Shown: piece by piece, positions 7,354 to 13,603 of the stretch
How positions within the stretch are numbered: the stretch's first letter is position 1
How the letters are laid out: the number at the start of each line of letters is the position of its first letter
Origin: Oscillospiraceae bacterium
Lineage (GTDB): Bacteria > Bacillota > Clostridia > UMGS1810
Assembly (NCBI GenBank): GCA_022769845.1
Contig: JALEIO010000172.1
Span: 1 to 13,603, forward strand
Direction of reading: 5' to 3'
DNA: 13,603 nt
Made by a program: the position numbers and the translations under genes
The notes under the pieces: model-generated
Database searches by the model: none
Told to the model about the DNA's origin: nothing
What the model saw: the letters and a program-made list of their open reading frames with translations, nothing else

Positions 7354-7379
7354 ACATATTATTCTTGTGTTTTTCTAAT
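7351..7379 (+). promoter_or_regulatory. Candidate sigma-A promoter for guaB
   Basis: TTTACA (7351-7356) and TCTAAT (7374-7379) each match the -35 and -10 consensus at 5 of 6 bases, with a 17-nt spacer. The caveat is that the predicted transcript start near 7386 would fall at the ribosome binding site, leaving a leader of only about 12 nt. The site may therefore be fortuitous in this A/T-rich stretch. Confidence 0.35.
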
Positions 7380-7385
7380 AATTTT

Positions 7386-7391
7386 AGGAGG
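7386..7391 (+). promoter_or_regulatory. Ribosome binding site deciding the guaB start
   Basis: AGGAGG lies 6 nt before ATG 7398 but only 3 nt before ATG 7395. It therefore supports MNDKF as the N-terminus and excludes the in-frame TTG at 7365, which lies upstream of it. Confidence 0.7.
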
Positions 7392-7397
7392 TATATG

Positions 7398-8855
7398 ATG
7401 AACGACAAATTTTTATTTGAAGGTCTTACGTTTGATGACGTTTTGCTTATTCCGCAAAAAAGCGACGTTCTTCCTAACGAGATTGACCTTACAACCAAGC
7501 TCACTAACGATATTACACTAAACATTCCTATTATGAGCGCCGCTATGGATACCGTTACCGAATCTGCGCTTGCAATTGCTATGGCGCGCGAAGGCGGCAT
7601 TGGAATTATCCACAAAAATATGTCTATTGAGGCGCAGGCTATTGAGGTTGACAAGGTTAAAAGGTCGGAACACGGCGTTATTGTAGACCCATTTCATCTT
7701 TCGCCCGAGCATACGCTTGAGGACGCCGACAATATTATGGGAAAATACAGAATTTCCGGAGTGCCTATTACCGAAAACGGCAAGCTTGTCGGCATTTTGA
7801 CAAACCGTGATTTGCGTTTTGAAGCGGATTTTTCAAAGCCGATTAAATACGTTATGACAAAGGAAAATCTTATCACCGCACCCGAAGGCACAACTTTGGA
7901 TGAGGCAAAAAATATTCTTATGAAGCACAAGATTGAAAAGCTTCCGATTGTTGATGCAAACGGCAATCTTAAGGGGCTTATAACCATAAAGGATATTGAA
8001 AAATCGGTAAAATACCCCAATTCCGCCAAGGATTCGAGCGGCAGGCTTTTGGCAGGCGCGGCAATCGGCATTACAAATGACGTTCTTGACAGGGTTGAGG
8101 CGCTTAACGCCGCTCACGTTGACGTGCTTGTGCTTGATTCTGCACATGGTCATTCGTCAAATATTTTTAAATGTATAAAAAAGGTAAAAGAAGCATTCCC
8201 GCACATTAATCTTATTGCAGGAAACATTGCAACTGCCGAGGCTGCGGAGGATTTAATAAGTGCCGGTGTTGACGCGGTTAAGGTGGGTATAGGTCCGGGT
8301 TCAATTTGCACCACGCGTATTGTAGCAGGTATTGGTATGCCGCAAATCAGTGCAATTTACAATGTTGCGCAGGTTGCCAAAAAGAAGGGTATTCCGGTTA
8401 TCGGCGACGGTGGTATAAAATATTCGGGAGATATTACAAAGGCTATTGCGGCAGGCGCAAACGTTATTATGATAGGAAGCCTTCTTGCAGGATGTGAAGA
8501 AAGTCCCGGCGAGATTGAAATTTATCAGGGAAGAAACTTTAAGGTGTACCGCGGAATGGGTTCGCTTGCCGCTATGGAAAAGGGAAGCCGCGACAGATAT
8601 TTCCAGACAGGTACAAAGAAGCTCGTTCCCGAAGGCGTTGAGGGACGTGTGCCGTATAAGGGGCCGCTTGCCGATACGGTTTATCAGCTGCTCGGAGGAT
8701 TGAGATCCGGTATGGGTTATTGCGGCACAAAGAGCATAAATGACCTTATCGAAAACGGCAAATTTGTTCGTATCACCGGTGCAGGACTTAAAGAAAGCCA
8801 TCCGCACGATATTTACATTACAAAAGAAGCGCCGAATTACAGCGCACAGGTATAA
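7398..8855 (+). CDS. guaB: Inosine-5'-monophosphate dehydrogenase
   Basis: IMPDH oxidises IMP to XMP with NAD+, the committed step to GMP, as a cytosolic tetramer. From ATG 7398 the product has 485 residues, the normal bacterial length. The TIM barrel begins with LTFDDVLLIP. Two CBS domains are inserted at about 96-145 and 155-203; they bind adenine or guanine nucleotides and regulate the enzyme. The active-site loop GIGPGSICTTR holds the catalytic cysteine C304. GDGGIKYSGD binds IMP phosphate. The mobile flap contains R400-Y401 (GSRDRYFQ), the pair equivalent to the catalytic Arg and Tyr, and GYCG is near 440. The gene has its own candidate promoter and a strong terminator, so it is probably monocistronic. 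The upstream gap holds no guanine riboswitch. Assignment is very secure. Confidence 0.98.
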   Translation: MNDKFLFEGLTFDDVLLIPQKSDVLPNEIDLTTKLTNDITLNIPIMSAAMDTVTESALAIAMAREGGIGIIHKNMSIEAQAIEVDKVKRSEHGVIVDPFHLSPEHTLEDADNIMGKYRISGVPITENGKLVGILTNRDLRFEADFSKPIKYVMTKENLITAPEGTTLDEAKNILMKHKIEKLPIVDANGNLKGLITIKDIEKSVKYPNSAKDSSGRLLAGAAIGITNDVLDRVEALNAAHVDVLVLDSAHGHSSNIFKCIKKVKEAFPHINLIAGNIATAEAAEDLISAGVDAVKVGIGPGSICTTRIVAGIGMPQISAIYNVAQVAKKKGIPVIGDGGIKYSGDITKAIAAGANVIMIGSLLAGCEESPGEIEIYQGRNFKVYRGMGSLAAMEKGSRDRYFQTGTKKLVPEGVEGRVPYKGPLADTVYQLLGGLRSGMGYCGTKSINDLIENGKFVRITGAGLKESHPHDIYITKEAPNYSAQV

Positions 8856-8856
8856 T

Positions 8857-8887
8857 AAAAAACGAACGGTTTTGCCGTTCGTTTTTT
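8857..8887 (+). terminator. Strong intrinsic terminator after guaB
   Basis: AAAAAACGAACGG (8857-8869) pairs perfectly with CCGTTCGTTTTTT (8875-8887) around a TTTTG loop. The stem has a CGAACGG core and a six-T tail. It starts 2 nt after the guaB stop. The A-tract on the other side would also make it work in the minus direction. Confidence 0.92.
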
Positions 8888-8977
8888 GCTTTTTACTGTA
8901 TAAAGGTTATCTTAAGCGTTGCAAAATTTGTTTCCGCCTCAAAATCAATAACATTTTAATCTCTTTTTCGACAAAGT

Positions 8978-9028
8978 ATCACAATTTTCGTGCTTAAAGC
9001 ATATTATAAAGTGCAAGCAGAAACTTGC
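8978..9028 (+). promoter_or_regulatory. Possible promoter, spacer palindrome and leader hairpin before the small membrane gene
   Basis: ATCACA (8978-8983, 4 of 6 to -35) and TATTAT (9002-9007, 5 of 6 to -10) are separated by 18 nt. A perfect 11-nt palindrome TGCTTAAAGCA (8991-9001) fills the end of that spacer, where repressor operators often lie. A short hairpin GCAAG/CTTGC (9013-9017 and 9024-9028) would sit at the start of the transcript. All parts are short and could arise by chance; the rest of 8888-9056 shows nothing I can name. Confidence 0.3.
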
Positions 9029-9056
9029 CAATCTAACGAAAAAGGAGGTTAAAATT

Positions 9057-9461
9057 ATGTGTAAAAACGGATGTTGCTGTGCATTGCAGATTGTAATTTC
9101 GCTGATTGTTGCCGCCATTGTGGGCATACTTCGATTTTTTGGATTTTTTTACGGTCCCGAACCCATATGGGCGATATTTTTGTTTGGAATATTGGCATTG
9201 GCACTGCTTATTGCTTATACCTTCACGTCGCTATGCAATTCGTGCTGTCAAAAAGGCAGTACATGCGGGAAAATACTTCTTGTAATCGGCGCACTTGGAA
9301 CTGTTATAACCTCAATAATTGCGCTTGCGACTCTTGACGCCAGAATTTTGGTAATTGCCATTATATCAGCTTTTGTGGCATTTTTTGCCGCACTGCTTAT
9401 AACGGGAATAATCATAAATTTGTTGCGCGTTTCAAACGAAAGCTGCAAATGCAGAATGTAG
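9057..9461 (+). CDS. Unrecognised four-helix membrane protein with cysteine clusters
   Basis: 134 residues that I cannot assign to a named family. Translation is well supported: AAAGGAGG at 9041-9048 lies 8 nt before the ATG. Four hydrophobic segments are seen at about 10-32, 36-58, 72-92 and 96-123, joined by very short loops. Ten cysteines fall only in the N-terminus (C2, C6, C7, C8), the central loop (C60, C63, C64, C70) and the C-terminal tail (C130, C132). In a four-pass topology all three regions lie on the same face. That face also holds K3, K66, K72, R124, K131 and R133, so it is cytoplasmic by the positive-inside rule. The two opposite loops have no cysteine. Metal or iron-sulfur binding, redox sensing or lipidation are possible, but none is shown. 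It stands alone between the guaB terminator and a convergent hairpin. Confidence 0.8.
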   Translation: MCKNGCCCALQIVISLIVAAIVGILRFFGFFYGPEPIWAIFLFGILALALLIAYTFTSLCNSCCQKGSTCGKILLVIGALGTVITSIIALATLDARILVIAIISAFVAFFAALLITGIIINLLRVSNESCKCRM

Positions 9462-9467
9462 ATTAAA

Positions 9468-9490
9468 CGGGGCGGTTTAATACCGCCCCG
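9468..9490. terminator. Convergent hairpin, probable bidirectional terminator
   Basis: CGGGGCGGT (9468-9476) pairs perfectly with ACCGCCCCG (9482-9490) around TTAAT. It is GC-rich in an A/T-rich setting and sits between the stop of the small membrane gene (9461) and the stop of recG (9497, opposite strand). Neither side has a proper T-run (CAGCTATTAATT on plus, TTTAATC on minus), so termination efficiency is uncertain. Confidence 0.6.
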
Positions 9491-9496
9491 CAGCTA

Positions 9497-11563
9497 TTAA
9501 TTAAATATATCCCGTCCTTCAAATTTATCAAAAAGTGCCTTTATTCTTGCAAAAACAAGACGGTTTTGCGGCAATTTTAAATTAGGGTCATATGACAAAA
9601 CCTCATAGCATAATTTTTGCGCCTGCTTTAAAATCTCAAGATCGGTAAATAAATTTGCCACTTTAAGGCTCGGCAAACCGTGCTGACGAGTACCGAAAAA
9701 TTCGCCGAATCCGCGAAGCTCCAAATCTTTTTTCGCAATCTCAAATCCGTCGGACGATTTTGTCATAATTTTCATTCTCTCTGCCGTTTTTTCATTGTCT
9801 AAAGCGTTGCAGAACAAAATACAGTACGATTTATGCTCGCCACGTCCAACGCGTCCGCGCAGCTGATGAAGCTGTGAAAGCCCGAAACGTTCGGCATTTT
9901 CAATGAGCATAATTGTTGCGTTTGGAACGTCCACTCCAACCTCAATAACGGTCGTTGATACCAAAATATCAAGCTCGCCGTTTTTAAACGACTGCATAAT
10001 TTTGTCTTTTTCATCTGCTTTCATTTTTCCGTGAAGAAGCCCGATTTTTCTTGTCGGGAATACGTTTTTAACAAGGTGCGCAAACATTTTTTCGCCCGAC
10101 ATAACGTCAAGATTTTCGCTTTCATCAATGAGCGGACACACAATATACGCCTGCCTGCCCTTTTCAATTTCTTTTTCAACAAAGGAATATGCGCGCTTTC
10201 TGTAAGACTCGTTTACGCAGAAGGTGTCGATTTTCTGCCGTCCCTTCGGCATAGAGTTTACAATTGAAATATCCAAATCTCCGTATAAAATCAGCGCAAG
10301 AGTGCGCGGAATGGGTGTTGCACTCATAACAAGCACATTGCACGATTTTGATTTTGCCGACAAAAGAGAGCGTTGATTTACCCCAAAACGGTGCTGCTCG
10401 TCTGTTACGGCAAGTATTAATTTCGGAATTTTAACATTGTCGTTTAAAAGCGCATGCGTGCCTACGATTACGTCAAATTCGCCGTTTTCAATTTCCTCGT
10501 AAAGCTTTTTTTTGCCTTTTGTTGCAGAGGTCAAAAGGCAAATTCTTACGCGATTGCCAAACATTTTTTTTAGTGTTTCAAAATGCTGCGTGGCAAGTAT
10601 TTCAGTGGGCGCCATAAGCGCGGCTTGAAAACCGTTTTTAGCGCAGACATACATAGCCGCTGCGGCGATGACGGTTTTTCCGCTGCCAACATCTCCCTGA
10701 ATGAGTCTGTTTGCACATTTATCAGTCTGCAAATCTGCCAAAACTTCGTTTAAAACGCTATTTTGAGCGTTGGTAAGCGTAAAAGGCAAACTTTTGCAGA
10801 ATTCGTCCTTGTAGGATATGTCGGTCAATCGTTCCGACACCTTTTGCTCGCGATTTTTGCGGATGTACAAAAGCGACAGCTGCAGCACAAAAAGCTCCTC
10901 AAAAACAAGCCGGCTGCGCGCTTTTTTCAGAGTTTCAAAATCGGTGGGAGAGTGCATTTGCCTAAGAGCAAAATCAAGCGAACAAATGCCGTACCGCTCG
11001 CGCGTTTCATCATCAAAAATGTCATAAAACATATCGAATTTTGCAAACGCATTTTTTACGGTATCGCGCACAAAATTTTGCGTAACGCCTTTTGTAAGAT
11101 GATATATCGGCACGATTTGAAGCACGTTTTTCGGATTGTCCGATTTCTCCATTGCCAGCATTTCAAGCTCAATTCTGCCAAAATTCCGCACAATTTTTCC
11201 GTAAAAAATATATTCCTCTTTTGCTTCGATTTTTATTGGATATTTCGGATTTGCAAACCATTTAACAATAATTGTGCCTGTTCCGTCATTTAAAAAAAGC
11301 GTATACAGGACAATGTTTTTTCTTATTCTTTTTTGCATAGGATTAGAGGGTGCAACTGCCTTTATACAGCACTTTTCACCCTCTTTTACATCGCATATTT
11401 TGTGTATTGTGCGCCTGTCCTCATAGTCCTTAGGAAAGTTGTAAACAACATCCCAGACGTTGTATAATGACAGGCGGTTAAGCATTACTTTTCGCTTTTC
11501 GCCAACGCCCTTTATATAGGTCACATCAGTGTTGAGTGTATTTATGTAGCTTTTAAAGTCCAT
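9497..11563 (-). CDS. recG: ATP-dependent DNA helicase RecG
   Basis: RecG is a monomeric superfamily 2 double-strand DNA translocase that regresses stalled forks and migrates branched DNA. The 688 residues match the family length. An N-terminal wedge/OB-fold domain (YIKGVGEKRKVMLNRL at the start) is followed by the helicase core. The core has LPFTLTNAQ near the Q-like region, Walker A GDVGSGKT at 290-297 (K296), the DEQH box at 388-391, MSATPIPRTLAL (motif III) and VSTTVIEVGVDVPNAT. QLRGRVGRGEHKSYC is motif VI. The C-terminal DLELRGFGEFFGTRQHG is the RecG-specific TRG region. ATG 11563 lies 6 nt after the fakA stop, with a modest GGCGGA inside fakA about 11 nt upstream, so expression is probably tied to fakA. 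It is the last gene of the minus-strand operon. Confidence 0.98.
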   Translation of the reverse strand: MDFKSYINTLNTDVTYIKGVGEKRKVMLNRLSLYNVWDVVYNFPKDYEDRRTIHKICDVKEGEKCCIKAVAPSNPMQKRIRKNIVLYTLFLNDGTGTIIVKWFANPKYPIKIEAKEEYIFYGKIVRNFGRIELEMLAMEKSDNPKNVLQIVPIYHLTKGVTQNFVRDTVKNAFAKFDMFYDIFDDETRERYGICSLDFALRQMHSPTDFETLKKARSRLVFEELFVLQLSLLYIRKNREQKVSERLTDISYKDEFCKSLPFTLTNAQNSVLNEVLADLQTDKCANRLIQGDVGSGKTVIAAAAMYVCAKNGFQAALMAPTEILATQHFETLKKMFGNRVRICLLTSATKGKKKLYEEIENGEFDVIVGTHALLNDNVKIPKLILAVTDEQHRFGVNQRSLLSAKSKSCNVLVMSATPIPRTLALILYGDLDISIVNSMPKGRQKIDTFCVNESYRKRAYSFVEKEIEKGRQAYIVCPLIDESENLDVMSGEKMFAHLVKNVFPTRKIGLLHGKMKADEKDKIMQSFKNGELDILVSTTVIEVGVDVPNATIMLIENAERFGLSQLHQLRGRVGRGEHKSYCILFCNALDNEKTAERMKIMTKSSDGFEIAKKDLELRGFGEFFGTRQHGLPSLKVANLFTDLEILKQAQKLCYEVLSYDPNLKLPQNRLVFARIKALFDKFEGRDIFN

Positions 11564-11569
11564 AATTTT

Positions 11570-13186
11570 TTATTCCGCCGAAGCAATATACGAATAAATC
11601 GGTTGATTTCCGTGCATAACCGTAACATCGCAATCAGAATATTTTTTCTCCAGCTTATTTTTTAGTTTAGCCATATTTTTATCATCAATTTCCTCGCCGC
11701 AGAAAACGGTTATAATTCCTGTATCGCTATCTGTAACCTTATCAAGCGCAGATATTAAAACGTCATCGTTTTTCTTGCCGACAACCATAATTTCTCCGTC
11801 AACAATGCCCAAAATATCGCCTGTTTTGATTTCTTTGCCGTCAAGGTTTGAATCACGAACGGCACAGGTGATCTGAATTGATTTAATTCCTTCGATAACC
11901 TCGCACATTGCGTTCTTGTTGTCATCCAACGATAAATCTTCATCATATGCAAGAAGTGCGGAAACAGCCTGCGGAATACTCTTTGTAGGAATTACTATAA
12001 CGTTTTTGTCGGAAAGATTTTTCGCCTGCTCTGCCGCAAGAATAATATTTTTGTTGTTGGGAAACACAAAAACATTCTTTGCATTAACAAAATCAATTGC
12101 CGATAAAATATCGTCGGTGCTGGGATTCATAGTTTGCCCGCCCTCAATAATATGGTCAACGCCAAGGTCGATAAATGCCTTTTTAATACCGCTTCCCGCC
12201 GCTACACACACAAACGCGGTTTCTTTTTCGGAATTTTTTTTGTCGTCTTTTGTTATAAGCTTTTCTTCGTGCTGATAACGCATATTATCTATTTTTATGT
12301 TGATAAGCTCGCCGAGACGAAGCGCTTCTCCGATAACAAGATTCGGAGTATTTGTGTGAATATGAACCTTCACAACATCGTCGTCATCTATAACAAGCAT
12401 ACAATCGCCGTAATATTCGATTGTTGATTTAAACTTGAATACGTCAACATTTTTCGCTTTTTTGTTGATAAGAAATTCGGTACAGTATTGAAATTTGATA
12501 TCAACGTCAGCGTCTTTTGCCGCGCTTTGCGTCTTAAGCAGAGGCTCACTTTCGTCAAGAGGTATAATTTCACCTGTTTTAAGAACTTCAAGCGCACCCT
12601 CTAAAATGCACACAAGCCCCTTGCCGCCTGCGTCTACAACGCCTGCCTGTTTAAGCTGCGGCAGGATGAACTGCGTTTTTGCAAGCGACGCATTTGCAGC
12701 GGCAACAATTTTTTCAAAAAATTCCAAAGCGTCGAGTTTTTCGTTTGCGAGCTTTTCAGCCTCCTCGGCAGTTTCGCGCGCAACGGTTAAAATTGTTCCT
12801 TCCGTAGGCTTCATAACTGCGCGGTATGCCGTATCGGCAGCTGTTTTAAACGCGCCCGCAACAACGGACAAATCTGCTTCTTTATCGCCCGAGAGGCCTT
12901 TGTTTATGCCGCGCATAAGCTGCGACAGAATAACTCCGGAGTTTCCGCGTGCACCGCGAAGAGTTGCGGTTGCAAGAATTTTTGAAATGTCATAAACGCT
13001 TTTGGTGCGGTTGGCTTCAACCTCTTTCACAGCCGCAGAAATCGTGAGCGACATATTTGTGCCCGTATCACCGTCCGGAACGGGAAAAACATTAAGGTTG
13101 TCAACAATGCTTTTTTGATTGCAAAGATTGTTGGCGCCCGAAATAATCATATCGGCAAACAGTGTGCCGTCAATTTTCTTAACCAT
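11570..13186 (-). CDS. fakA: Fatty acid kinase ATP-binding subunit FakA (YloV, DAK2/DhaL domain)
   Basis: FakA phosphorylates fatty acids held by a FakB (DegV-family) partner, giving acyl-phosphate for phospholipid synthesis. From ATG 13186 it has 538 residues, close to the S. aureus protein. The N-terminal DhaL domain (1-200) has FPVPDGDTGTNM with the Mg-binding D38 and D40, RGARGNSGVILSQ, MKPTEGTILTVARE and GVVDAGGKGLV. A middle domain carries C235 and the HIH pair H275 and H277, which match the residues reported to hold metal in S. aureus FakA. The C-terminal half resembles DegV folds (FPNNKNIILAAEQA, PTKSIPQAVSALLAY). AAGGAG at 13193-13198 is 6 nt upstream and decides this ATG; the TTG at 13243 would overlap yloU and is rejected. 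No fakB is in the window, so the partner is encoded elsewhere. The order yloU-fakA-recG is also seen in Staphylococcus. Confidence 0.92.
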   Translation of the reverse strand: MVKKIDGTLFADMIISGANNLCNQKSIVDNLNVFPVPDGDTGTNMSLTISAAVKEVEANRTKSVYDISKILATATLRGARGNSGVILSQLMRGINKGLSGDKEADLSVVAGAFKTAADTAYRAVMKPTEGTILTVARETAEEAEKLANEKLDALEFFEKIVAAANASLAKTQFILPQLKQAGVVDAGGKGLVCILEGALEVLKTGEIIPLDESEPLLKTQSAAKDADVDIKFQYCTEFLINKKAKNVDVFKFKSTIEYYGDCMLVIDDDDVVKVHIHTNTPNLVIGEALRLGELINIKIDNMRYQHEEKLITKDDKKNSEKETAFVCVAAGSGIKKAFIDLGVDHIIEGGQTMNPSTDDILSAIDFVNAKNVFVFPNNKNIILAAEQAKNLSDKNVIVIPTKSIPQAVSALLAYDEDLSLDDNKNAMCEVIEGIKSIQITCAVRDSNLDGKEIKTGDILGIVDGEIMVVGKKNDDVLISALDKVTDSDTGIITVFCGEEIDDKNMAKLKNKLEKKYSDCDVTVMHGNQPIYSYIASAE

Positions 13187-13192
13187 TTTCTT

Positions 13193-13198
13193 CTCCTT
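13193..13198 (-). promoter_or_regulatory. Ribosome binding site deciding the fakA start
   Basis: AAGGAG on the minus strand, 6 nt before ATG 13186. It overlaps the yloU stop codon (13197-13199), so the two genes are likely translated in close succession. Confidence 0.7.
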
Positions 13199-13556
13199 AT
13201 TTTTGCAATCTGAAGCCTTCAACATACACGTCAACCTTTGCAACTTCCATACCTGTGATGTTTGAAATATGGTATTTTACATTGCTTATAACGTTTTCGG
13301 ACACAGCACCGATATTTACTCCGTAGTCAACGATAATGTGCATATCAACGGCAATCTTGTTATCTTCAAGGTAAACCTTAATTCCCTTTGTAAGACTGTC
13401 TTTTTTCAGCAAGCTGGCAAATTCGTCTTTTTTAGAACGGTATGCCATACCTACAACGCCGTAGCAGTTTTCGGCTACAATTCCCGCCGCCTTTGCAATA
13501 ACGTCAAGGTTTATTAATACATCGCCTTTTGCAAGCTTTGAGCATACTATTTCCAT
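13197..13556 (-). CDS. yloU: Asp23/Gls24-family protein YloU
   Basis: 119 residues of the Asp23 (DUF322) family: small proteins linked in Staphylococcus to the membrane and to cell-wall stress, with no known enzyme activity. Family features are VIAKAAGIVAENCYGVVGMA at about 19-38, DNKIAVDMHIIVDYGVNI near 65-82, and NVKYHISNITGMEVAKVDVYVEGF at the C-terminus. No membrane helix or signal peptide is seen. ATG 13556 is preceded 8 nt upstream by AGGAGGTG (13565-13572), a near-perfect ribosome binding site. The stop overlaps the fakA ribosome binding site, so the two are one operon. The pairing of an Asp23-family gene with fakA is widely conserved and suggests a link to membrane lipid supply, but that is inference. 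The Bacillus name is used for the symbol. Confidence 0.92.
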   Translation of the reverse strand: MEIVCSKLAKGDVLINLDVIAKAAGIVAENCYGVVGMAYRSKKDEFASLLKKDSLTKGIKVYLEDNKIAVDMHIIVDYGVNIGAVSENVISNVKYHISNITGMEVAKVDVYVEGFRLQK

Positions 13557-13569
13557 AAAAAAGGCACCT

Positions 13570-13599
13570 CCTATAAATTAATTATGTTTATTTTGTCAA
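13570..13599 (-). promoter_or_regulatory. Possible promoter of the yloU-fakA-recG unit
   Basis: On the minus strand TTGACA (13599 to 13594) is a perfect -35. The best -10 at 18 nt is TATAGG (13575 to 13570), only 4 of 6 and overlapping the ribosome binding site. CATAAT (13586 to 13581) would be a better -10, but its -35 lies outside the window. A promoter close to this edge is likely; the exact one is not settled. Confidence 0.3.
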
Positions 13600-13603
13600 A
13601 AAT

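Noticed and set aside
7365..7397. TTG start for guaB adding an N-terminal extension
   Set aside because: The extension would translate the promoter and the AGGAGG; IMPDH proteins begin near MNDKFLFEGLTFDD.
8301..8807. 168-codon minus-strand frame inside guaB
   Set aside because: Antisense shadow of guaB over its catalytic region; no start signal.
8740..8997. Plus-strand frame running from guaB into the intergenic region
   Set aside because: Starts inside guaB out of frame and reads through the terminator hairpin; no ribosome binding site.
8945..9127. 60-codon minus-strand frame before the small membrane gene
   Set aside because: Overlaps the leader and start of a better supported gene and has no recognisable features.
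10763..11293. 176-codon plus-strand frame inside recG
   Set aside because: Shadow of recG, rich in residues expected from the complement of its codons; no ribosome binding site.
13187..13243. TTG start for fakA adding 19 residues
   Set aside because: It overlaps yloU, and a clear AAGGAG serves ATG 13186, giving the normal FakA N-terminus.
1..13603. Mobile element, CRISPR array, tRNA or riboswitch
   Set aside because: No transposase or integrase, no regular direct repeats, no tRNA-like cloverleaf and no known riboswitch core seen; intergenic gaps are mostly under 60 nt, the longest being the 201 nt between guaB and the small membrane gene.

Overview
The window reads as chromosomal core sequence from a Gram-positive, low-to-moderate-GC bacterium, most likely a Clostridia-class member of the Bacillota. 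The evidence is gene content (Hfq beside MiaA, SepF, YlmH, DivIVA, a FakA/YloV-YloU-RecG cluster), strong AGGAGG-type ribosome binding sites, frequent TTG and GTG starts, and A/T-rich codon use. I cannot name the genus. I see no phage, transposon, CRISPR, rRNA or tRNA signal.

Layout. (1) Positions 1-7313, plus strand: a tightly packed run of eight genes, probably one operon: miaA (5' end cut by the window edge), hfq, a membrane-anchored HlyD/membrane-fusion-like protein, yggS, sepF, ylmH, divIVA and ileS. Gaps are 59 nt or less, and two junctions overlap (ATGA at miaA/hfq, TAATG at sepF/ylmH). A hairpin plus T-run at 7321-7353 closes the run. (2) Positions 7351-8887, plus strand: guaB as an apparently single-gene unit with a candidate promoter and a strong intrinsic terminator. 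(3) Positions 8888-9461, plus strand: a 169-nt non-coding leader with a possible promoter and small dyads, then an unrecognised 134-aa four-helix membrane protein with ten cysteines. (4) Positions 9462-9496: a convergent intergenic hairpin. (5) Positions 13556 down to 9497, minus strand: yloU (Asp23 family), fakA and recG, closely spaced and probably one operon.

How they fit together. The first unit combines RNA-level functions (tRNA i6A37 modification, the sRNA chaperone Hfq, the S4 protein YlmH, isoleucyl-tRNA synthetase), PLP homeostasis (YggS) and septum or pole placement (SepF, DivIVA). The HlyD-like protein sits among them without any transporter partner. guaB supplies GMP synthesis. 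The minus-strand unit couples an Asp23-family protein, the ATP-binding subunit of fatty acid kinase and the fork-remodelling helicase RecG, an order also known from Staphylococcus and related to Bacillus.

I find no clear new multi-gene system. The two items most worth a second look are the cysteine-clustered membrane protein at 9057-9461 and the orphan HlyD-like gene at 824-2038 embedded in the division cluster.
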